In this document: in pieces, positions 1 to 11,085 of the stretch
How positions within the stretch are numbered: position 1 is the first letter of the stretch
Layout of the letters: the number at the start of each line of letters is the position of its first letter
Assembly (NCBI GenBank): GCA_003184365.1
Contig: NKYR01000192.1
Location: 2,825 to 54,417 of the forward strand
DNA length: 51,593 nt
Source of the DNA: Evernia prunastri
Taxonomy: Eukaryota; Ascomycota; Lecanoromycetes; Lecanorales; Parmeliaceae
Direction of reading: 5' to 3'
The notes under the pieces: model-generated
Databases searched by the model: none
Seen by the model: only the letters and a program-made list of their open reading frames with translations
What the model was told of the DNA's origin: nothing
Made by a program: the position numbers and the translations under genes

Positions 1-304
1 GGGGGCGGAGGTCAAGAAGCTCGAGGGCTACGAGAGCTGGGTTAACGGCGTGGCGTTCTCCCCGGACGGGCGGCTGGTGGCGTCGGGCTCCGGCGACAAG
101 ACGGTCAGGCTGTGGGAGACGGGGACGGGGGCGGAGGTCAAGAAGCTCGAGGGCTACGAGAGCTGGGTTAACGGCGTGGCGTTCTCCCCGGACGGGCGGC
201 TGGTGGCGTCGGGCTCGTACGACAAGACGGTCAGGCTGTGGAAGACGGGGACGGGGGCGGAGGTTAAGAAGCTCGAGGGCCACGNGGTGCGTCCCGTTTC
301 GTAG
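1..304 (+). pseudogene. WD40-repeat gene fragment, cut by the window edge and by a terminal repeat
   Basis: Reading from base 2, this stretch encodes a little over two 42-residue WD40 repeats of the fungal het-E type (core AFSPDGRLVASGS, then VRLW). They are nearly identical in DNA to the repeats of the kinase-WD40 gene near 16.7-17.5 kb. The residues after the repeat junction differ (GYESWVNG here, GHGSSV-type there). The frame runs through an ambiguous base (N at 285) and stops within 20 bases, because the sequence switches abruptly to a transposon end. The 5' part lies outside the window. It is either a truncated copy of the same cargo gene or an assembly join inside a high-identity array. 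The WD40 identity is clear; the intact structure of this copy cannot be judged. Confidence 0.8.
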
Positions 305-316
305 GGATGGATGTTA
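287..316. repeat. Right terminal inverted repeat of a second transposon copy, with TA
   Basis: Bases 287-314 are identical to 18326-18353, the outer 28 bases of the right end of the transposon described below, and are followed by the same TA (315-316). The flanks beyond the TA differ at the two sites, as expected for two independent insertions. The inner 13 bases of the 41-bp end are missing here, and an N lies two bases upstream, so the inner junction is either a deletion or an assembly gap. Confidence 0.8.
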
Positions 317-415
317 GCCTCTTTCAATGATTCAGGATTCAGAGCATTTGATAGATAGATTACATGATCTCGCATAGTCGGCCAATCAGGCAAGACTTCA
401 GGGTAGTATGATATA

Positions 416-436
416 ATCAATCAATCAATCAATCAA
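416..436. repeat. (TCAA)n microsatellite
   Basis: Five tandem TCAA units. The rest of 305-543, between the transposon end and the ferric reductase stop, shows no gene. Confidence 0.85.
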
Positions 437-543
437 AATACCCTTGCTGACTACGAAGGGCTGCAGTACTATCTTAAGGTATTGAATTAGGTCCTGCCCT
501 TATTCTACACTAAAAAAATTAAACAACAGGAACAGCACCACCG

Positions 544-2300
544 TCAAGGCTGGTACTCCAGTTCCAAAAACCGAACATTATGATTCACGTTGTCCTGCAC
601 CAGTGTCCGAATCTCATCCCGGAGATCAGCTTGCGCGGAAACTATTATAGTCAGCGATATTTTAGTCTGATGAGTATTAGCCCTACCTGCAACAAGTATA
701 GCACCAGTCTCTCTCCCACTCAATGAATGTATCTTGCCATCGGAGTATGTCTCATGTTCGCCACGGATTTCGCGCCTCAGAATATCACCTGGATCAAAAC
801 GACCATCGAGATAGAAAACACGCCCATGCTGCCCTTCACTTTGACGCCCCACCAACTTCCGCTCGTACCAGATAGATACACTCAAGACCTAACGAAGCTT
901 GAGTATGATATAAAATCGTTATTGAGGAAAGAAAGAAATCACCCATTTGGAATGATCCGTGAGGAGTGCATCGTCGATCAGATCTTTTACGACCAGCTCA
1001 TCACCTGGAACCATCATCAGCCTTCGTTCCATCGTAGATAAAGTCGCGTACCTTCATCCTTGAGCTGCCACACTAAATGAATCCTTCTTGTCATGACTTC
1101 GCATCTTTCGTATCCATCGAGAAGCTCCTTCAAGTGGGGTAATACTGCAGCGATACCGAACCCAGTCGCTATCAAAAGCACGGTCCCATACTCTTTCATC
1201 GACGTCGGTGACCCGTGTGGTCCGGTGTAAAGCACGAGATGCTTTGTCTCCGCTGAGGAACTCTTTGCGTAGCGGAGGAGCCGATGTGTAAATCCATCTC
1301 GAGGCTCGACGAGCAAGTGGATTGTTGTCAACTTTGGTTTCCATGACGTATCCACCACCGATGATATTATCATGAAAGGATGACTCTCTAAAACTGCACG
1401 GTAGCCAACCCCAGGAAGCCAAATATTGATGTACTGCCCGGCTCGAATATTCCAAGGCCTTCGAACTCGTATTTCGACCCTGATGGCATCAAGGACAACG
1501 TCGAGCTTAGCTCGAGAAAAGCCGCGATGGAAGGTAAAGTTTCGATAAAATATCCACAGGAGTTCGAGAAGAGTGGTCACGACAAAGATTCCGGATGCAA
1601 TGTATATGCACAACCCAGGGAAAACCAATTTGGAGGGAATATGACGCCACATTGCATAAGCGCAGAGTGCCGCACAAGCTTGATGACCTCGCAGGAATAG
1701 CTCGTAGGACGGTCGACGGATGCAGTGCGCGAAGGAAAAGAACAGCAAAGCCAACGATGAGACGCCCTGATCGTGCTTAGTATGGCTTGGGGGTGAGGTC
1801 TGGAGCATGCTTACAATAAGTCCGTACAGATGAGGAGACCATGCGAGTGTGTTCCATTGACCTCCGTATACGCTGAACAGTGCATGAGCAGCACTCAACA
1901 AAACCGACACAACGGCCGCAGATCCGTGAACGGTGTGTAGGTTATGCAAGGAGACGCCCATAAGTCCAGCTAAAAAGTCGAGGTGCGGGCCGAAGAATAC
2001 AGGCATTAGATTGATCAGTGACAGGATGCCAGTGCGATTGCCTGCCTCCACTATCGATTGTGTCCGATAGGAGCTGCAGAAAATATTGGTGAGTAGGTAA
2101 ATAGAGCGGAGGATAAGACCTCTGCGAGACCACGGCCCAATCAGACGGTGGCGTCGCAGGAAGAAGGGGTATACAATATGCCGCAGAATCCAGACCGTGC
2201 AGGTTTGTAATACTGTCCCCAGATGAATACAAAAGTTGATTGTGGTCAAAGCGGCAAACAGGCTCCCGGCCACGACTGCGTAGATTTGAGTTACGTCCAT
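544..2300 (-). CDS. Ferric-chelate reductase (FRE/NOX-like transmembrane flavocytochrome)
   Basis: Predicted plasma-membrane reductase that passes electrons from NADPH through FAD and two b-type hemes to extracellular Fe3+ (or Cu2+) chelates, as a first step of reductive iron uptake. Four exons are inferred, complement of 544-888, 943-1004, 1052-1766 and 1815-2300, giving about 535 aa; all introns are GT-AG (47-54 bp) and phases agree. Several hydrophobic helices carry two pairs of histidines spaced 14 apart (in VHGSAAV...AAH and RGHQACA...WRH), the heme ligands of the family. HPFM is the FAD-site motif, and GPHGSP with GFGIA match the NADPH-binding part. The C-terminus (SVSIWYE ... FLELEYQP) is typical. 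The start chosen is the first ATG in frame before the first helix; the open frame continues upstream without ATG. Ferric reductases are also a recurrent Starship cargo family. Confidence 0.85.
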
Positions 2301-2543
2301 CACTGCGGCAGGTTTCAGACGATGATCAATGAATTGTTGGGGCGAAAACACAAGTGCATGAGGTAGGGTTCCATCCACGAAAAATTTAATATCCAACCAG
2401 GGTGTTGTGCAAAAATGGTGCTTAGGTGTGCCAGAAATGGTTCTTTGGAATCCTATCGCTCCGCCAGGTTTTCGCACGTCAGAAATGATTACAAAACAGC
2501 CCAGAGCGCAGAAAGAAAGAGCGGATTTGGACCTCGTTCAAAC

Positions 2544-3294
2544 ATGGCCTCGACAAGCAGGAAAATAGTACCATGGCCAGCGCGGAGAGAGAATGTCATG
2601 TTCAGCAAACGACGTCGCAGCTTATTCAAGAAGGCCAACGAGCTAGCAGTGAAGACAAATACAGAGCTGTATGTCGTGATGCGCAGGCGAGGGCGGTACT
2701 TCACCTACAAGTCTACAGACCGGCAAGGGTGGCCGCCCAATGAACACGATGTGGTTTGGTCTCCTCCCCGAACGATGTATATTGTATCTAAGCAGCGAGG
2801 TCCAGGAAACGAACTACCCACTCACAGAGCGCCAAGATCCGTCGAGCTTCCGCAACATCCGTTGCCCCCGACGCAATGCACAACAGTCCAAGTCTCCCAA
2901 CACCTATCACGAGACCTTGGGAGAAGGGAGCAATGCCGAGCGAAATCAACCTCCGAGCCCACGTATTGACGAGTCCTCCAACCCAGATCTCGAAGCAATG
3001 GCACTCCTTCGTGCTTTCAAGAGTGGCGATATTGGTCCCAAGGATGGAGCAAGCCATGAGCTCGGGCGCTCAGGCTGGTCTGCTGATATCGAAGGGGATT
3101 GCCAGCTCTACGAACAGCATAATACCTCTGCAGGATTTGGGCGGAAGACTTGCAATTTGGTTACCGAGGGCTACATGGATGATGGGCAAGAGAAGAATTG
3201 CTTAGACATGTCGTCGGCTCCAAATTCAGGGCGGCGAAAGGTGATCATCCCCAATGTTCCGGAGTTCAGCAAGCTCCTAGAACAATGTACATAA
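2544..3294 (+). CDS. Divergent MADS-box-like protein (copy A)
   Basis: Two exons, 2544-2750 and 2806-3294, give about 231 aa. The N-terminal 55 residues resemble the MADS DNA-binding fold (FSKRRRSLFKKANELAV, then ELYVV and a GRYFTYKS strand), which binds CArG-like sites as a dimer. A GWPP motif follows and then a 55-bp intron in phase 0, four codons after WPP. The second exon is polar and acidic with no recognisable domain. The gene at 24.8 kb has the same N-terminal fold, a TWPP motif and a 55-bp intron at exactly the same place, so the two are paralogs. Basic residues of the canonical box are only partly kept, so DNA binding is inferred. It starts 243 bp from the divergent ferric reductase. 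Confidence 0.6.
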
Positions 3295-3725
3295 CCAATG
3301 AAGATCTCAGTCAATCTTGAAACTTGTCACCATGGAGTGATGTTGACAGCCCCCGAATAAGCATGGATCTCGTACACTAGCGCTGAAGCTTTCCCGCGCA
3401 CCAGCTGAAGGTGGCGCTGTAGCAAGACTTTGACACAGCACCTGGGGGATGTTTCACGCTAATATCTGGGGGCCGTCGTGTCTAGCTCCCGACGTCGATC
3501 ACGAACCGTCTCTTTATTTGATATCAGGACAGCGCCTGAGACATATCCCTCGATGCATAAAGTATCGAGGTCCAGGTGTCTTCCCCCGATAAACAGCAGA
3601 AAGTAATGGCCGACAAACCGCAACGCGGATCGTCTAAGATTAAGGTAACTCACGGTGTCACTTGGAAAACGCCCTGGCTGATATGATAGCATCCTCGTCC
3701 GTTCTCCGCTGCCAACCGTAGAATC
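3295..3725. other. Intergenic, nothing recognised
   Basis: No conserved coding pattern or repeat was seen. It contains the presumed promoter of the coiled-coil gene that follows. Confidence 0.5.
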
Positions 3726-4307
3726 ATGAACCCTTGCCCTCCAGGCGCACTCTGTCACGCCAAGATCGAAACCATCACGCAGCAACTCCGAGACACTGCC
3801 ATACAACGCGATATGGGCCAGCATGCTCTGCATCAGCTGGGTCAGAAGTACGACAAATTAAGTCAGCAAAACATCGACCTCACTCAAGAGTACAACGTCA
3901 CAGCTGAGCACCGTCGCAGAGGGGACGCCGCCTATCGAGGGTTGGAGAAGGCTTTCAAGCAAGTGCAAACCAACCTCGGTCTAGCCGTCCAAGACTGTCA
4001 AAATATGCAAGTCCGTCTCGAGCAGCAAAGGATCTCTGTTCAACAGGCGGATGGTCGGCTAGATCACATCCTCTCCACAACGAGGATGCTCGGTCAATCA
4101 CTGTACTACTTAACCATCGACAAGTCTGATCTTCCTGAGGATCAAAAGCGGCAGCAGAAGAAGCTTGATTACGCAGACGTCAAGATCGAGAGAGATCTGC
4201 TTCGAATCGAGCGAGATGAGTTGAAGATCACTTTGGCGAAGGAGAGGGAGAGGCAGTCTTCAGGGGGCTTCGGACCGATGAAAACGACGGGCGACTGGAG
4301 CTGTTAA
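3726..4307 (+). CDS. Coiled-coil hypothetical protein
   Basis: Single-exon frame of 193 aa with a clear ATG. Nearly the whole protein is charged and glutamine-rich with heptad-like spacing (IETITQQLRD, YDKLSQQNIDL, then ERDLLRIERDELKITLAKE near the end), predicting long coiled coils. There are no membrane segments, no signal peptide and no catalytic motif. Only two cysteines near the N-terminus and one at the C-terminus are seen. It resembles the small coiled-coil protein at 49.7 kb in general build but not clearly in sequence. Likely a real lineage-restricted gene of unknown role. Confidence 0.55.
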   Translation: MNPCPPGALCHAKIETITQQLRDTAIQRDMGQHALHQLGQKYDKLSQQNIDLTQEYNVTAEHRRRGDAAYRGLEKAFKQVQTNLGLAVQDCQNMQVRLEQQRISVQQADGRLDHILSTTRMLGQSLYYLTIDKSDLPEDQKRQQKKLDYADVKIERDLLRIERDELKITLAKERERQSSGGFGPMKTTGDWSC

Positions 4308-4462
4308 TGGACTGTCGTTATCCTGTGTGTGCTAGGGCTGGCCCCTTTCGTTGTAGAAAATATATTTCTCACTCTATCTACACTATGCTGTAAACACTAT
4401 TTGAGCACGCCAGCTGCCGCCCCGCGGCACTACCCACAAACCCATTCATATCACCGATACTC

Positions 4463-5065
4463 TCATACTTTGCCACTAGCGCCCGCCAGACTTAATATAA
4501 CCATGACCACGACAAAGCTGGAAGCGCGTTGCTTTCCGTGGGACCCTGAATTTGAAAAAGTGTGAAGATTTCCCGCCGTTCCTCCAGTAGGGGCTGTAGA
4601 GATTGATGGCTTCAAAGAGCCGTGAACAACTGGAGTGGCAGTGACGTTGAACATTGGATGGTGAACAGGAGAAGAATGGTTCCCCAATCCCCAAGAGGAA
4701 TTGATTTGTGTCCCAGCTATCCATCCTTGACTAGGTCGAGTCTGGAGATAATGATGAGGACGGACGTTCGTAGGCTGGAACCCCGCACCAAACTGCTTTG
4801 CCAACGCGGTCTCCATACCATGATATGTCGCACTCGTCGTAGTATACAGTTCTGGATATAGGATATTCATGTCCGCTTCAATGAAAAGTAGAGATGTGGT
4901 CGTTCGCGTGAATGCCGCTTTTGATGTACAACCCACATCTGATGATAGCGCGCAATCTTGAGTGTGTCCATGTCGTGGTATGTGTGCGTGTGAATGCGCG
5001 TGTGCATAGCTCGCAAGGCAGAGCTGGAGTTTCAATGCGATCAGCCCCAACGCTGCGAGCTGCAT
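4463..5065 (-). CDS. Putative secreted, GPI-anchored small protein
   Basis: Single frame of 200 aa from the ATG at 5065. The start was chosen because it puts a signal-peptide-like segment (MQLAALGLIALKLQLCLAS) at the N-terminus, followed by a His/Ala-rich stretch (HAHSHAHIPRHGH) that could bind metal. The C-terminus has small residues (NSGSHGK) before a short hydrophobic tail (SFVVVMVILSLAG), the usual layout of a GPI-attachment signal. Two cysteines and several Asn-X-Ser/Thr sites lie between. The frame is open 75 codons further upstream to another ATG at 5290, which would bury the signal; I judge that less likely. No family is recognised. The His-rich segment next to a ferric reductase region is suggestive only. 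Confidence 0.5.
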   Translation of the reverse strand: MQLAALGLIALKLQLCLASYAHAHSHAHIPRHGHTQDCALSSDVGCTSKAAFTRTTTSLLFIEADMNILYPELYTTTSATYHGMETALAKQFGAGFQPTNVRPHHYLQTRPSQGWIAGTQINSSWGLGNHSSPVHHPMFNVTATPVVHGSLKPSISTAPTGGTAGNLHTFSNSGSHGKQRASSFVVVMVILSLAGASGKV

Positions 5066-5496
5066 ACTGTAGCCTTGGAAAAGCCGCGGCGATGGGGCGC
5101 CTTCAGGATAGTCTGGTACGACAAGATGCAGGTTTGATGATGTGAGTACTAGTTCGAAGTAGCGATCAAAATTTAGACGTATTTTGAGGCTGAGAAGATG
5201 CGCTGAAGCGCTCGACGAAATACTTGTGAGTCGTTCCTCATGATTCCAAAATTGGCTCACAGCCGTGTTCAATAAAGAAAAAGAGAACATTGTGTCAAAT
5301 ACTGATACATTTCAAATGTGGATCTCAAACCCCAATCGGACTCCTGTCTGTGCATTACTTTCGGCTCCGTTCATAGCCTATTACAAGAATCTCTTTATAT
5401 AATGAGCTGTCATTATTCTTGTTTCGTTTTACCAGAAAAGACATCTCTATCATCGCTATCTTCTACGACTGGAAAATCAGCGTAGTTCCTCTCTTG
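5066..5496. other. Divergent intergenic region
   Basis: It lies between the minus-strand secreted protein and the plus-strand gene at 5497. The N-terminal open extension of the secreted protein (to 5290) falls here. No repeat was recognised. Confidence 0.4.
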
Positions 5497-7050
5497 ATGG
5501 CTCCTTCCACGGCAAAGATCAGCAAGCATGAACTCAATACACTCGAGCAGCAGAAGAAGGCAGTCCCTTCGGCAAAGATCAGCAAGCATGAACTCGATAC
5601 ACTCGAGCAGCAGAAGAAAGACGTACGTAAAAAGAAACTTGAGTCGATAAAACTCAAGAATGCAAAGAAGCAAAAACTCGAGGCCCTTCAGCAAGAGGTA
5701 CAGAAAAATCCCGACAAACAAAATGAAGTCGAGGCCATGGAAATCGAATTCAACGATGTTGAGAAAGAAAGAGTGGCTCTAGAGGCGGAAGAGAAGAGAC
5801 TGGATGACATGACACCCATGAACGTGGATGAGGAACCCGTATCTGCTACTGCTCAACAAGATCCCAGTCGCAACGATATCAGTCAGGGAGGAGGCGACGA
5901 TGACAACATGAACAAGGAGAACAACGGCGACACTGCAATAAACAATGATAATAACAGTGACAATCCACCTTCAAGCGACAATGAGGAAGTACCCGTTATG
6001 ACAATCTCCGAGTATAAGAAAAGAACGGGGAAGCCGATAACAGAATCCGTGGTGGTGGCATGGAAACGTGGTGGCATCCGTCGTGGGGATACGGTTATCG
6101 TGAGATATGGGCCGAAAAGCCACCCTTCGTTTAGGATCGAAAGTGCCACGGAGAGCTTCGAATACACGGATGTCCCTGACATCCTAGAGCCGGGCTACAG
6201 GATCGGCGAGCGAAAATCCAATAGGACGTGGAGTTACGATTACAAGAACGTCGACGGTATTGTTGCTGTGGCCTATAAGCCTAGAGATGAGACCTTTCCC
6301 CTGGACACAATCGATCCGGCGTGGTACGCGAATAATCCCGGGAAGAGATATGGTGAAACTCAAGTCTTGATACAATGGAAGAACATAGACGGCACGAAAG
6401 ACGATCCCAAGCCAAGGAGTTGGGAGACTCGGGCCACTGCAAGACGCGTCTGTCCAATCAGGGGAAAGAAGGGAGAAGCGGACAGGATGCTTTTTGCCCA
6501 GGCGCAGTACTGCGAAGGAAAGCATGATAGCTGGCTAGACGGCCGTTCGAAAGGAAGGGATACCACTATGACACCAGCTCCTCCTGATCAGTTGTCAATG
6601 AAGGTGGAGAATCAATCGGAGTTAGAAGAGGGTTCCGAGGTCGAAGGAGAATCAGAGGCTGAAGAGGGATCAGCTGTGGAAGAGACCAGAAGCAAAACCG
6701 TGGAATTTGTCAACCCACCCTCAGCATCGAGGCAGCCGAAGACATCATCTCAGTCAAAGAAACCTTCTCAGATGAAACAGTCGTCCCTCAAATCTGCCAA
6801 ACCGGCAAGCGCAACGAAGAGTGGGAAGAAGAATACTCAGCCTAAGGCGGTTAGTTCGATACCGACGACCGCTCAAGCCCCGACAGGATCAGAGGTTGGC
6901 ACTGCGAAGGCTACCGGCGCGCCGCCATTGAACTTCGAAACGTGGCTTGCCAAGTACGAGCTGTTTTATGGCCCAAAGAAAGATTATAACAGTGCAGAAG
7001 TAACAAAGATGATGAACACTTGGGATTCGGTTCAGGCAGCTAGTGCTTGA
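5497..7050 (+). CDS. Large charged protein with a tandem 20-residue duplication; function unknown
   Basis: One exon of 517 aa, starting at the first ATG of an open frame. The N-terminus has two copies of a 20-residue unit (core AKISKHEL, then DTLEQQKK) made by a 60-bp tandem duplication at about 5512-5631, followed by a Lys/Glu-rich coiled coil. A low-complexity Asp/Asn-rich stretch leads into a compact middle domain of about 190 residues rich in Trp and Tyr (VVVAWKRGGIRRGDTVIVRYG through HDSWLDG), which looks globular and is not recognised. A Ser/Lys-rich tail and a final short conserved-looking block (FETWLAKYELFYGPKK) follow. There is no signal or membrane segment. The composition suggests a nuclear or chromatin-associated protein; that is inference. 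Confidence 0.6.
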   Translation: MAPSTAKISKHELNTLEQQKKAVPSAKISKHELDTLEQQKKDVRKKKLESIKLKNAKKQKLEALQQEVQKNPDKQNEVEAMEIEFNDVEKERVALEAEEKRLDDMTPMNVDEEPVSATAQQDPSRNDISQGGGDDDNMNKENNGDTAINNDNNSDNPPSSDNEEVPVMTISEYKKRTGKPITESVVVAWKRGGIRRGDTVIVRYGPKSHPSFRIESATESFEYTDVPDILEPGYRIGERKSNRTWSYDYKNVDGIVAVAYKPRDETFPLDTIDPAWYANNPGKRYGETQVLIQWKNIDGTKDDPKPRSWETRATARRVCPIRGKKGEADRMLFAQAQYCEGKHDSWLDGRSKGRDTTMTPAPPDQLSMKVENQSELEEGSEVEGESEAEEGSAVEETRSKTVEFVNPPSASRQPKTSSQSKKPSQMKQSSLKSAKPASATKSGKKNTQPKAVSSIPTTAQAPTGSEVGTAKATGAPPLNFETWLAKYELFYGPKKDYNSAEVTKMMNTWDSVQAASA

Positions 7051-8472
7051 AGAAGCTAGCGTTGGATTTATAAGACCCTGGCTGGCTAGGGCTTTTTTTT
7101 GGATAAGGAACTCGTAGCAATTATAGGTAGCAATGAACATTCCAGGTCAGCTCGGACACCCATTGGTCCTTCGCACTGTGATTTCCATTCTCAAGTGCTG
7201 CCTTGACCTATTCACTCTATTTATGAATCACGATATCAATCTTGATCCGAGTTCTGGCGGAATAGTCACAAGCCGTGCCCGTCATTTGAACATTTATTCA
7301 GCTGAAACACTGCGGCGAATAGCTTTAAGACGGATGGATTGGGTAGCATTACACAGTGCGGCGTGGAACAAAGGTCGATGCTCGACTCAAAAAGCAGCAC
7401 CTTTGCATAGTAGATAGAAAATGTTTATGGCTTGTGGGAAAGAAAATCAGGGCACAGAAGGGTTGGTGTATAGAATGGCCACAAATGTAGGTGATCTAGA
7501 ATCGGTGAATGAGAGATTCACAAGAACAGCTATTACACTATAACGTCGCTACAAGCTAGTCAACACGGAAAATCAAAACAATGCGCAGTTACACACCGAA
7601 AGTCAACAGTTTCAATGGCTCATCCATTCTGACCGAAACATACAAGATGCAGAGTAAATAAAGCAGGCAGCTGGGCTAATTTGGGGCATCGAGAGCTTCG
7701 CCCGCTTGGTTTCAGTCGGCCGCAGTCGCCCATGTATCCTATTCTACGGAACAGTCCGCTGCTAGAATATTCTACAGTCCCGGGACTAATGTATTTAGCC
7801 GAAAATCATTCCACACCTATCACAACTACCTACTATTACTAAGGCGGAGAATACGGCAACACCCTTCGAGCAGCAGCAGCATCGTGGGGAGATGAAGCAA
7901 GTCCGACAGCTGCCAAGTCCCTCTGAGCTGAGTACTTACCCAATAATCTGTGATTACCAACCCATTATACGGCCAAGAACTATGTCAGCCTGCCATGTAT
8001 GCACTAGGGTTTCAGGTTTCAGGCAACAGCATTCCGCCTGCTTCGCCGCTTGGAAATGGCATGCGACCTGCTCTAACTGTGAAACTGATCGGCTGATCAC
8101 TCGATCTGATCGTGGAAATGAAGTTCCCACAATTCATTATGGTTTAGTCGAGCTGAAGTCGGAGTGGTTTGCGTCCTTTTAATGATTTGAGGCGCAAACC
8201 ATCTTAGATGTGGGTTGAGTCAAAGGCAATGGCGCCCGAATCATTAGGCAAACTCCCACTAGGGCTTTACGTCAGGTGGCCTTTTAAAACCGGCTTTTGC
8301 GTCTAGCGACGCGGGGTACTGTAGCAATAGTACCACCCGCGGATATGTGATACCTTCTAATTGCCCGACACACACAGAGTTAGCTTCTGCTGACTAATTG
8401 GTCCGCCAAGAACCCTTCAAATTGTTGCGTCGCAACATTGTCATCCTCGTTGCAACAGCACCTTGCTAGAAT
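7051..8472. other. Gene-poor 1.4-kb interval with a small hairpin
   Basis: Short open frames here show no consistent protein character. One 9-base inverted repeat (TGGTTTGCG ... CGCAAACCA, 8165-8201, 19-base loop) is the only structured element seen. The last 150 bases presumably hold the FunK1 promoter. Confidence 0.5.
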
Positions 8473-11018
8473 ATGGCTGGGCTCTCCCAGAATGAGCTGA
8501 AAGCGATCAGAACTCATCCTCTGAGAAAGGGGCTCGAAACTTTTCGTACGACATTCAACTCAAAATACCTCAAAAGCGAAGATGTGAACTTGACAGAGAT
8601 TGTTGACCAGCTCACGTCCGAAGCCTCTGATACAGGTGAGGGGACTATCCATGGATTCACGAGGTTGCTAATCGGAGACAGGCGAGAAGGATGTCATATT
8701 TGACCTTATCCTGGCATTTCTGAGTCAGCCAGCTGCTCGAACCATACGCTCACGGATTGGGAATGGCCCTCTCAGTGGTGATATTGCGTCCTTCTACGCT
8801 CGCCTCTCCGCAGGCCAAGAAGAAGCCAAACATGTCGCACCGCTTCTAAAGTTTGTGCTCACTTCGAAGAGCGGTAACGCTCCTCAGGACAGCGACGCGG
8901 ACATATGGACAGCTGTGTTGGACCTAATCGCGCGCACCAGACCACTACAACTACCGCAACCAATCACCCCCCCCCAATCTTACCCATCATTTACATCCTC
9001 GTTCCACCAGACACCTTGGTCGTTCAACACGGGCAGCTTTGCAGACGCATCCGAGCACAGGAGGCAGGTCGATGATGTGCTGAGAGAAGAACTCCTCCCA
9101 ACCCTTCGAATCGATGTCCCTGACTTCATCCCCGCCGTCTTCGGACATATCCCCCGGCTCGACGAGCTAGCAGAGATGGTGTTCGATCGATGTCAAGAGG
9201 AAGATACCCGGCTCTACACTCAAGGCAGCGGTTGGACCGAGTGGCCTCCGAGTGCCAAGGAGGACCTCGTTCTGGAGTGGCTGCAAGACCTCATGAAGCG
9301 TTTCGTGGTATTGACGAATGGCGTTCATCCTGCTATTTCCCGGCAGATCTACAAAGGACCAAGCACATACCTGGATGGATCGCCAATTAAAAGGAAGATG
9401 GACGTTGGTATTATGGGACGTCATACGCATAAAGATGATAGAGTGGGTGAAAAGACCAGACCAAACTCCAACTGGGCTCAGATCCTCGTGGCTGGTGAAT
9501 TGAAGAGCAATCCCATCGAGGACGGGCAGGAGCCTGCGTGGCTCGACCTCGCCACATACGCTCGAGAGGTTTTCCGCACGCAAGACCGGAGGTTCGTGCT
9601 TGGATTTACCCTCTGTGGATCGAGGATGCGCTTATGGCACTTCGATCGATCAGGCAGCTCTGGATCTTCCTCCTTCGATATCAACCAGGAGGGGCTCAAA
9701 CTCGTTCATGTCATGCTTGGCTATCATCTGATGAACAATAAGCAGCTCGGCCTCGACCCGACAATTCAGCAATCCGATGGCCAGCGTTACGTGGATATCA
9801 CCCGAGACGACCAGGTGGAACGGCTCATTCTTACCAAGGAGATTAGAAAGCAAGCGGTGGTTGTTGGCCGCGCCACGACGTGTTGGCGGGCATATTTCGA
9901 TAAAGGCCAGTCGAAGGAGCCCCTCGTTATCAAAGATTCATGGCAGTATGAGGAACGACCGGAAGAGGGGGAGCTGATCAAAGAAGCAACGGACAAAGGC
10001 GCGAGGAATATTGCCCGGTACTATCATCACGAGACGGTCCAGGTTGACGGAAAGAACGACGATACCATCGAGAATGTGCGAAGAGGATTGATGAAAACAT
10101 GCGGTCGAACGAGGTTTAAGCAGAGACTCCTCTACGAGCCTGAAGTATCAGCTTCAGCCTCCGAATCTCCTGGAAAAGCTGTGGCAGGCCGAACTCAAAG
10201 CCCAAACCTTTCACGGAAGCGATCGTCAAGTACAGCCCAGATGACGCCACCAGCTCGTATTAAGAGATCCTGCTCGAGCTTTGAATCACGAAATTCAGGG
10301 TCGCCGATTCACAATCGAGTCCATCGACTTATCATCACCCGGGATCCCGGCAAGCCCATTTACAATGCATCGTCTCCGGTGGCTCTCATCAACGGATTGA
10401 TTGGAGCTATCAAAGGCGAGAAGTTCATCATGAACATCGAGAGCATTGCTGACCTTCTTTTTAGGGCATGAGTCTTCACTGAACGCTGGAATCCTCCATC
10501 GTGACATATCGATTGGCAACATCATGCTCACAGAGGATGAAGATGACGGCTTCCTCATCGATTACGATCTTGCCATCAAGACCAACAATGATCGAGCGTC
10601 TGGTGCACCGAGCAAGACGGGAACCAAGGTGTTCATGGCGATTGGTGCTCTGCTTGGCGAGCCTCACAGCTTTATGCACGACCTAGAGTCATTCTTCTGG
10701 GTGCTTTTCTGGATCTGCATCCATTGGGACGGGCGCGAAAAAAAAAGGAGAGAATCAGACTTTGAGGACTGGAATTATTTGTCCATTACGAAACTCGCAA
10801 GAGAAAAGACAGGTCAAATATCGAAGGGCATTTTTAACACGGTGGATGATTACTTTACTGATCACTGCAAGCCGTTGATTCCTTGTCTGAAGGAACTGCA
10901 TAAAGTGGTATTTGTAGGAGGCAGTAGGTGGTTCAGCGAGCACCGAGAGCTTTACTCCGAGATGACGAGAATACTCGAGAAGGCAAGGGACAGTATCAAG
11001 GCCAAGACTGTTGGCTAG
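8473..11018 (+). CDS. FunK1-family protein kinase
   Basis: Fungal-specific FunK1 kinase of about 816 aa. Exons are 8473-8635, 8682-10415 and 10465-11018. The first intron is a normal 46-bp GT-AG. The second, 49 bp, has to use a GC donor (AAAG/GCGAGA) to join AIK to GHESSLNAGILHRD, because the nearby GT donor would hit a stop. The N-terminal half is the usual FunK1 accessory region. The catalytic loop is HRDISIGNIM, the metal-binding motif is degenerate (FLIDYDLAI, as in the family), and GTKVFMAI plus HDLESFFWVLFWI are hallmark C-lobe motifs. The gene ends 66 bp before the transposon's TA, so the element sits in its 3' flank. FunK1 kinases are greatly expanded in many fungi; their substrates are unknown. 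Confidence 0.85.
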
Positions 11019-11085
11019 TGCTAAACTTTCATATTTTGACCATGAATTGAATTCAGTGAACTTGCATTTCCAGCGTCTTGTACTA

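Noticed and set aside
1595..1780. Short plus-strand frames overlapping the ferric reductase
   Set aside because: Opposite-strand shadows of a gene with clear heme and flavin motifs.
7892..8182. 96-codon plus-strand frame in the gene-poor interval
   Set aside because: No domain or splice support; Cys/His content looked zinc-finger-like, but spacing fits no known finger.
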